Positions 58,789 through 64,000 of a stretch of DNA of 64,000 bases are shown here, one piece after another. The translations under genes and the position numbers were made by a program. The notes below the pieces were generated by a model, which had not been told where the DNA came from, did no database searches, and was given only the letters and a program-made list of their open reading frames with translations. Location: the NCBI RefSeq assembly GCF_010500815.1, contig NZ_JAAAMG010000002.1, positions 62,001 to 126,000 on the forward strand, read 5' to 3'. The stretch is from Jiella pacifica (lineage in GTDB: Bacteria > Pseudomonadota > Alphaproteobacteria > Rhizobiales > Rhizobiaceae). Position 1 is the first letter of the stretch. Each line of letters begins with the position of its first letter.

Positions 58789-59892
58789 CTAGGCCGCCAT
58801 CGCGGCGGGGGCGGCGACCGCGCTGCCGTCTTCGCCGAAGACGAGGATCTCGGCCGGATCGAACGAAAGATGCACGGTGTCGCCGGCATCGACCCGCCGC
58901 ACGCCGTGGACGAGCGCGATGATGTCGGTTCCGACATGGGTGGCGTGGATGTAGGTCTCCGACCCCGTCACCTCGGTCAGCGTCACCCTGGCATCGAAGC
59001 CGGCCGCATGGGTGGTTCCAAGTTCCAGCCGATGCGGCCTCACGCCGATCCTGTAGCGTCCGTCGCCAAGTCCGGCATGGGCGGGAGCGGCGGCGAAATC
59101 GACGCCACCGGCCCCGGAAAAGCGCTGCCCGCGCTTTTCCGCGGCAAGGACGTTGAGCGGCGGGTCGGAGAAGGTGGTCGCCGTCAGGAGGTCGGCCGGC
59201 CGGCGATAGACGGCGGTCGTCTCGCCGAACTGGGTGACGCGTCCCTTCGACAGCGTCGCCGTCTGCCCGCCGAGGAGCAGTGCCTCGTGGGGCTCCGTGG
59301 TCGCGTAGACGAAGATCGCGCCGGTCTCGGCGAAGATCTTCGGCAGTTCCTCGCGCAATTCCTCGCGCAGCTTGTAATCGAGATTGGCGAGCGGCTCGTC
59401 GAGGAGGACGACATCGGCGTTCTTCACCAGCGCCCTTGCCAGCGCCGTCCGCTGCTGCTGGCCGCCGGACAGGTTAAGCGGGGTGCGACCCAGATAGGGC
59501 GTCATCTGCAGGAGATCGGCCGCCTTCTTCACCGCCGCGTCGATCTCGGCCTTCGGCCGTCCTGCGACCCGCATCGGCGAGGCGATGTTCTCGTAGACCG
59601 TCAGCGTCGGGTAGTTGATGAACTGCTGATAGACCATGGCGACGTTGCGCTTGCGCACGGGAACGCCGGTGACGTCCTTGCCGTCCATCACCACCTTGCC
59701 TGATGTCGGCGCGTCGAGGCCGGCCATCAGCCGCATCAGCGAGGTCTTGCCGGCGAGCGTCGGGCCGAGCAACACGTTGATCGAGCCGCGCTGCAGCTGC
59801 AGCGAGACGTCGATGATGTGATCCTCCGCGCCGACCCTGCGGCTGACATTGATGAGTTCGAGCAATCCGTCCTCCCAAACGGCTGGCTTCAT
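58789..59892 (-). CDS. glpS: Glycerol ABC transporter ATP-binding protein (H-loop variant)
   Basis: 367-residue ATPase. Walker A GPTLAGKTS, Q-loop MVYQQFINYPTLTV, a normal signature LNLSGGQQQRTALARAL and Walker B VVLLDEPLANLD. The H-loop reads VYATTEPHEALLLGG: the switch His of the YVTHD motif is replaced by Thr. GlpT has the reverse pattern (degenerate signature, intact His), so a GlpS/GlpT heterodimer would have one composite site with both intact elements and one with neither. 12 bp after glpD. Confidence 0.92.
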   Translation of the reverse strand: MKPAVWEDGLLELINVSRRVGAEDHIIDVSLQLQRGSINVLLGPTLAGKTSLMRLMAGLDAPTSGKVVMDGKDVTGVPVRKRNVAMVYQQFINYPTLTVYENIASPMRVAGRPKAEIDAAVKKAADLLQMTPYLGRTPLNLSGGQQQRTALARALVKNADVVLLDEPLANLDYKLREELREELPKIFAETGAIFVYATTEPHEALLLGGQTATLSKGRVTQFGETTAVYRRPADLLTATTFSDPPLNVLAAEKRGQRFSGAGGVDFAAAPAHAGLGDGRYRIGVRPHRLELGTTHAAGFDARVTLTEVTGSETYIHATHVGTDIIALVHGVRRVDAGDTVHLSFDPAEILVFGEDGSAVAAPAAMAA

Positions 59893-59904
59893 GCGAACGA
59901 CCGC

Positions 59905-61404
59905 TCAGGCCGCCGCCCGCCGCCTCGCCGTTGCCTTGTCCACGTAATCCGCCAGCCGCTCCGCTTCGGCCGGGGTGAAGCGCAGGCCGAGCTTCGACCG
60001 GCGCCACAAAATGTCGTCGGCGCTCCGCGCCCATTCCCGCGCGATCAGGAAATCGACCTCGGCGGCATGGAGCCCGTGGCCGAAATCCTCGCCCAGCCTG
60101 CCGGCCGCGACGAAGCTCGCGGCATCGGTCCCATAGCCGCGCACCAGCCGGCGAACGGTCGAAGCGGCGAGTTCCGGCGCCTTCGCGGCGAGATCCCGCT
60201 CAAGCTCGGCGATGCCGTCTACCGGAAAGTCGCCACCGGGCAGCCGCGCGTCGCCGGTCCAGCATCCACCCTTGCGGCCGAGAACGTCCTCAATCCTCTT
60301 CATCGCATCTTCTGCGAGTACGCGGTAGGTGGTGATCTTGCCGCCGAAGCAGTTGAGGAGACCCGGACCGCCCTCCCCGCCCTCGACCTTCAGCACGTAG
60401 TCGCGGGTCGCTTCCTGGGCCTTGGAGGCGCCGTCGTCGAAGAGCGGACGCACCCCGGAAAAGGTCCAGACGACGTCCTCGCGCAGGACGGGCTTCTCCA
60501 GATACTCACTCGCCGCCGCGAGAAGATAGTCGATCTCCTCATCGGTGATGGCCGCATCCGCCGGATCGCCGTCGAAATCCCGGTCGGTGGTGCCGACGAG
60601 GGTGAAGTCGTCCTCATAGGGGATGGTGAAGATGATGCGGCCGTCGGCGTTCTGGAAGATGTAGGCCCGGTCGTGCTCGTAGAGCTTCCTCGTGACGATG
60701 TGCGAGCCCTGGACGAGGCGGATGTGATGCGCCTCGTTGCGGCCGACGGCGTTGCGCAGGATGAGATCGACCCAGGGTCCGCCGGTATTGACCAGGAAGC
60801 GGGCGGCGACGACGGTCTCCTCGCCGCTGGCCGTATCGCGCAACGTCACGCGCCACAGTCCGGCCTCGCGCCGGGCGGCGACGACCTTGGTGCGCACCAT
60901 GATCTCCGCGCCCTTCTCTTGCGCCGAGCGTGCGTTGAGGACGACGAGGCGGGCATCGTCCACCCGCGCATCGGAATATTCGAAGCCGGTGCGATACTCG
61001 CGCTTCAGCGGCGCCCCGAGAGGCCCGGACAGATCGACCTTTGTCGTCGCCTTCAGCTTCCTGCGGCCGCCGATGTGATCGTAGAGGAAAAGGCCGGTGC
61101 GAAGCAGCCATTTCGGCCGCAACCCGTCGTGATGGGGCAGGATGAAGCGCAGTGGCCGGATGATGTGCGGCGCGATCGCCCACAGCACTTCGCGCTCCAT
61201 CAGCGCGTGGCGCACGAGGCTGAATTCGTAGTGCTCGAGATAGCGCAGGCCACCATGGATCAGCTTGGTCGACCAGGAGGACGTGCCGGAAGCGAGATCG
61301 TTCATCTCGGCCAGGCCCACGGTATAGCCGCGACCGGCGGCGTCCCGCGCGATGCCGCAGCCGTTGATGCCCCCACCGATGACGAAGATGTCGAAACTCT
61401 TCAT
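59905..61404 (-). CDS. glpD: Glycerol-3-phosphate dehydrogenase, FAD-dependent
   Basis: 499-residue flavoprotein that oxidises glycerol 3-phosphate to dihydroxyacetone phosphate at the membrane, passing electrons to quinone. FAD motif DIFVIGGGINGCGIARDAAGRG at the N-terminus, then LASGTSSWSTKLIHGGLRYLEHYEFSLVRHAL, NTGGPWVD, and TIPYEDDFTLVGTTDRDFDGDP; the C-terminal helical domain (FLIAREWARSADDILWRRSKLGL) is as usual. The 105-bp gap to glpR contains repeated CGAAA boxes and likely its own promoter. Confidence 0.96.
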   Translation of the reverse strand: MKSFDIFVIGGGINGCGIARDAAGRGYTVGLAEMNDLASGTSSWSTKLIHGGLRYLEHYEFSLVRHALMEREVLWAIAPHIIRPLRFILPHHDGLRPKWLLRTGLFLYDHIGGRRKLKATTKVDLSGPLGAPLKREYRTGFEYSDARVDDARLVVLNARSAQEKGAEIMVRTKVVAARREAGLWRVTLRDTASGEETVVAARFLVNTGGPWVDLILRNAVGRNEAHHIRLVQGSHIVTRKLYEHDRAYIFQNADGRIIFTIPYEDDFTLVGTTDRDFDGDPADAAITDEEIDYLLAAASEYLEKPVLREDVVWTFSGVRPLFDDGASKAQEATRDYVLKVEGGEGGPGLLNCFGGKITTYRVLAEDAMKRIEDVLGRKGGCWTGDARLPGGDFPVDGIAELERDLAAKAPELAASTVRRLVRGYGTDAASFVAAGRLGEDFGHGLHAAEVDFLIAREWARSADDILWRRSKLGLRFTPAEAERLADYVDKATARRRAAA

Positions 61405-61464
61405 GCTCTCCCGTTTCGCACTGCAGCATTTTGATTGCGATTGCGAACTTAAGAGATGGTATTA

Positions 61465-61496
61465 CGAAACCGAAACGAAGGTCAAACGAAATTCGT
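61465..61496. promoter_or_regulatory. CGAAA repeat boxes upstream of glpD, candidate GlpR sites
   Basis: On the plus strand CGAAACCGAAACG (61465-61477) followed by AAACGAA at 61484-61490. The first box matches CGAAAGTGAAACG upstream of glpR at 62355-62367 in 11 of 13 positions, which suggests a shared DeoR-type operator. Confidence 0.55.
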
Positions 61497-61509
61497 TCAC
61501 ATACTGCCG

Positions 61510-62313
61510 CTACGATGCCATCTCGCCTGCGCCAAGGCTGCTCCGGGCCGCCTCCCCCGGCCGCGCCTCCACCAATCGCACCTCGGCCGCCTCGCAGATC
61601 GCCCGAATCGTTGGTGGGGCCTGATCGGTAATGAAGGTCTGGACCTGGTCGAGATGGCCGATCCGGACCGGGGCGCTGCGTTCGAACTTGGAGCTATCGG
61701 CGGCGAGGATGACGTGGCGGGCGTTGCCGATGATCGCCTGGGCCACCCGCACCTCGCGGTAGTCGAAGTCGAGCAACGACCCGTCGCCGTCGATCGCCGA
61801 GACGCCGATCACCGCGAAATCCACTTTGAACTGCCGGATGAAGTCGACGGCTGCCTCGCCGACGATGCCCCCGTCGGAGCGCCGTACGACGCCGCCGGCG
61901 ATCACCACCTCCATCTCCGGATAGGGCCTGAGCGCAGTCGCGACATTGATGTTGTTGGTGATCACCATCAGGCCGGCATGGCGCAGCAGCGCATGCGCCA
62001 CCGCCTCCGTCGTCGTGCCGATATTGATGAAGAGTGAGGCCCGGTCCGGGATGAGATCGGCGACGGCGCGGCCGATCGCCGCCTTCTCGTCCGCCGCAAT
62101 CACCCGCCGCGCGTCGTAGCCGACGTTCTCGACCCCCGACGAGAGCACCGCTCCGCCATGGACCCGGGCGAGCAGCCGCTGGTCGCAGAGGTCGTTGAGG
62201 TCCTTTCGGATCGTCTGGACCGATACATCATAGCGGGCGGCGAGATCGTCGACGGCGACCCTCCCCGATCGCTTGGCGGCTTCGAGAATCTGCATTTGGC
62301 GGTCGGACAGCAT
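61510..62313 (-). CDS. glpR: DeoR family repressor of the glycerol locus
   Basis: 267-residue repressor. N-terminal DeoR helix-turn-helix: LSDRQMQILEAAKRSGRVAVDDLAARYDVSVQTIRKDLNDLCDQRLLARVHGGAV. The sugar-phosphate-sensing domain has FINIGTTTEAVAHALL, VITNNINVATAL and GGVVRRSDGGIVG. By family the inducer is glycerol 3-phosphate. ATG 62311-62313 is preferred over the in-frame 62370 start because family alignment begins at LSDRQ. First gene of the locus. Confidence 0.92.
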   Translation of the reverse strand: MLSDRQMQILEAAKRSGRVAVDDLAARYDVSVQTIRKDLNDLCDQRLLARVHGGAVLSSGVENVGYDARRVIAADEKAAIGRAVADLIPDRASLFINIGTTTEAVAHALLRHAGLMVITNNINVATALRPYPEMEVVIAGGVVRRSDGGIVGEAAVDFIRQFKVDFAVIGVSAIDGDGSLLDFDYREVRVAQAIIGNARHVILAADSSKFERSAPVRIGHLDQVQTFITDQAPPTIRAICEAAEVRLVEARPGEAARSSLGAGEMAS

Positions 62314-62354
62314 GATCGCGCTCCTCCCTGAGCGGAGCGCGATCATGCTGAAAG

Positions 62355-62379
62355 CGAAAGTGAAACGCAACGAACGAAA
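62355..62379. promoter_or_regulatory. CGAAA boxes upstream of glpR, candidate autoregulatory site
   Basis: CGAAAGTGAAACG at 62355-62367 and CGAACGAAA at 62371-62379, 42-66 bp upstream of the glpR ATG; counterpart of the box before glpD. The rest of the gap to the tRNA gene (62380-62680) shows no gene. Confidence 0.5.
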
Positions 62380-62680
62380 GAGAACACGCGCGCCTAAGCT
62401 GACCCGATGCCCCTCGGCGCCCGATTGTCACGGCCAGACATCACCGTCCCGAAACCGGGATTTCCAAGATCATGGGTCACCTTGATGACCCGGGCCTCGG
62501 CTCGCCGGGACGGTGAATGCGTCCCACCGGTCAGACCGCTCGCTTCGTCAGGCTGACGCTGAAGACGGCGCGGACGGGCTCGACACGTGATCCGGCGGAT
62601 CCGAACGGCGGAATCGTCACGAAAACACAGGGGAAACCGGACTTGACGCCGATGGCCGGAAACCCCTACAGCACGGCCGA

Positions 62681-62756
62681 GGGCGGTTAGCTCAGTTGGT
62701 AGAGCGCCTCGTTTACACCGAGGATGTCGGCGGTTCGAGCCCGTCACTGCCCACCA
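62681..62756 (+). tRNA. tRNA-Val (anticodon TAC)
   Basis: 76-nt cloverleaf: acceptor GGGCGGT paired with ACTGCCC (one G-T), D arm GCTC-AGTTGGTA-GAGC, anticodon stem CCTCG/CGAGG with loop TTTACAC (anticodon TAC, positions 62713-62715), T arm GGCGG-TTCGAGC-CCGTC and encoded 3' ACCA. Reads GTA and other GTN valine codons. tRNA-Val near hupB/lon is a familiar Rhizobiales arrangement. Confidence 0.97.
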
Positions 62757-63342
62757 CCTTCTGCAGGACTGGAACGACAGATCAGGCTTGCCCCCTCGCC
62801 GATGGGACGCTCCATCAGGCTGGCGAGCAAGCGGGGTGGCGCTCAGCGCGGGGCGAAGCGAATCGCGCTGAACGTCCTTGCCGCCCCAAGGGCCGCGGCG
62901 ACCGTCCGGGATCAGGGCTGGAACAGCCCCTCGCGCGCCATACACAAGGCTTCGGATTGGGTGGGCCGATCTAAAAACCTGAACTTCGCAATGACCAATC
63001 GCCAGCAGGAACCGCCTGCAGCCACACGACCGGCTACGGCTGTCGCGGAACAAAAAGACCCGCCGCGACGCAGAGAATGCGCCTAGCGGAGGGTCATTGA
63101 CGTCACTGATTCAAAATATTACGCTACGTAAGCGACATATGAGTAGTCCTCCTTGCGTGCGGGCCGCAACAGCCCGCCACGCCCTTGTCGGCGTGTCTGC
63201 CAGGAGGATCGGTCGTGACGAAAGCGCGACGAACGCGAACCGGAGTGGAGTTCCCGAAGAGACGTCCGTGCGACTAGAGCCTTGCGTTGCCGGGTCCGGC
63301 CCGCCAGGCGATGCGGCAGGCAGAACTCGGACGGCAGCGCAA
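62757..63342. other. Intergenic region between tRNA-Val and hupB, no gene recognised
   Basis: 586 bp. Open frames here have no recognisable product. An AT-richer patch at about 63098-63142 contains TTGACG (63098-63103) and the inverted repeat CGCT-ACGTA-AGCG near 63122-63134, a possible promoter or regulatory site of unknown target. Confidence 0.45.
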
Positions 63343-63618
63343 CTACTTGTTGACCGAGTCCTTCAAGCCCTTTCCGGGAGCGAACTTCGGAACGTTGCGG
63401 GCCGGAATGTCGACTTCGGCACCGGTCGAGGGGTTGCGTCCCTTCGAAGCGGCACGATGGGAAACGGAAAACGTGCCGAAGCCGACGAGACGAACGTCGT
63501 CGCCCTTGGCCATGGCCGTCTCGATGGAGTCGAACACTGCGTCGACGGCAGCACCCGCCTGTTGCTTCGACAGCTCCGCCTGTTCGGCGACAGCAGCGAC
63601 GAGGTCATTCTTATTCAT
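63343..63618 (-). CDS. hupB: DNA-binding protein HU, beta type
   Basis: 91-residue histone-like protein that bends and compacts DNA. NKNDLVAAVAEQAELSKQQAGAAVDAVFDSIETAMAKGDDVRLVGFGTFSVSHRAASKGRNPSTGAEVDIPARNVPKFAPGKGLKDSVNK has the family signature GFGTFxVxxRxxxxGRNPxTG, with the DNA-intercalating Pro in RNPSTG. ATG 63616-63618 with AAGGAGG ahead decides the start. It lies 174 bp after lon, the classic alphaproteobacterial lon-hupB order, with its own promoter after the lon terminator. Confidence 0.97.
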   Translation of the reverse strand: MNKNDLVAAVAEQAELSKQQAGAAVDAVFDSIETAMAKGDDVRLVGFGTFSVSHRAASKGRNPSTGAEVDIPARNVPKFAPGKGLKDSVNK

Positions 63619-63737
63619 TGGCATCCTCCTTGTCCGGGATCTTGTTGCCGATCTGATTCCAATCAAAGAACCAGTGCTCACTTTTGCGGAAAGCCCGGAA
63701 TTCAGCAATGTCCGCAGGTGACGAATTGCTCGTTGGG

Positions 63738-63766
63738 AAAAAAAATGCCGCCCAGGAAGGCGGCAT
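63738..63766 (-). terminator. Rho-independent terminator of lon
   Basis: Minus-strand stem ATGCCGCC (63759-63766) / GGCGGCAT (63745-63752), loop TTCCTG, followed by a run of T (63738-63744). 27 bp after the lon stop. Confidence 0.88.
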
Positions 63767-63792
63767 TTTCCCACATCTTTCGATGAGTGAGG

Positions 63793-64000
63793 TCAGTGCG
63801 CCACAGCCGTCGCGCCGTCTTCGACCGGCTCGGGCCCGGCCAGAGGCTCCTCAGCCTCCGACCACACGACGGGCTTCAACGGCTCCACGAGAGCGTGCTG
63901 GAGCACTTCTCCCATGCGCGAGACGGGAACGATCTCGAGCTGGTTCTTCACATTGTCCGGAATGTCCGCCAGATCCTTGGCGTTCTCCTCCGGGATCAGA
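63793..64000 (-). CDS. lon: Lon protease, C-terminal end (start outside window)
   Basis: The last 68 residues of the ATP-dependent protease: [20 protein letters not shown], then [21 protein letters not shown] and an acidic/Ala-rich end [12 protein letters not shown] before TGA 63793-63795. This is the C-terminal edge of the proteolytic domain; the catalytic Ser and Lys lie beyond the window. It precedes hupB on the same strand. Confidence 0.95.
   Translation of the reverse strand, partial: LIPEENAKDLADIPDNVKNQLEIVPVSRMGEVLQHALVEPLKPVVWSEAEEPLAGPEPVEDGATAVAH

Noticed and set aside
62681-62756. tRNA-Val as an integration site of an island
   Set aside because: No integrase gene or duplicated 3' tRNA end was seen within the window on either side.
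62394-63053. 219-codon minus-strand frame over the tRNA-Val gene
   Set aside because: It runs through the tRNA on the opposite strand, has no ribosome site and no known domain.

Overview
The window is GC-rich bacterial DNA with tightly packed genes, many start/stop overlaps (ATGA, TGATG, GTGA), and sigma54, DeoR, IclR and TRAP/ABC systems. It reads as an alphaproteobacterium of the Hyphomicrobiales/Rhizobiales type. The glycerol locus glpR-D-S-T-P-Q-U-V-K, the lon-hupB-tRNA-Val neighbourhood and the DctB/DctD-type pair all fit that order; a genus cannot be fixed from this sequence. No insertion sequence, integrase, phage or CRISPR array was seen.

Layout: (1) 1-7.5 kb: 3' part of a large KatE-type catalase, pcm, and a three-subunit molybdenum aldehyde oxidoreductase (paoABC-like) divergent from a TetR regulator across a 24-bp palindrome. 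(2) 8-14.1 kb: a ribose-type sugar ABC transporter, a Gfo/Idh/MocA dehydrogenase and a sugar-phosphate isomerase. (3) 14.4-24 kb: a dctPQM TRAP transporter with a perfect-match sigma54 promoter, and the dctB/dctD two-component pair that should drive it. The two are separated by a lower-GC darcynin/oxidoreductase/TetR module. (4) 24.1-35.5 kb: a nitrogen-compound locus with two amidases, a cytosine-deaminase-like amidohydrolase, a GNAT protein, an Asp/Glu/hydantoin racemase, an M20 peptidase and a polyamine-type ABC transporter. (5) 36-46.5 kb: a peptide locus with an oligopeptide ABC transporter, M20D and M81 hydrolases, an IclR regulator and a gamma-glutamyltransferase. (6) 46.6-51 kb: an AraC regulator, HpaB/HpaC-like two-component flavin monooxygenase and a LacI regulator. 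(7) 51.2-62.3 kb: the complete glycerol uptake and catabolism locus on the minus strand, interrupted between glpQ and glpU by an oppositely oriented toxin-antitoxin pair plus two palindromic repeats. (8) 62.7-64 kb: tRNA-Val(TAC), hupB and the end of lon.

Most of the window is catabolic import machinery: each transporter sits with its own enzymes and regulator. Intergenic gaps carry three families of dispersed palindromic repeats (about 7.6, 11.6, 35.6-35.9 and 55.7-55.9 kb). The least explained parts are the two hydrolase/transporter loci at 24-46 kb, whose substrates cannot be named from sequence, and the split glycerol operon.
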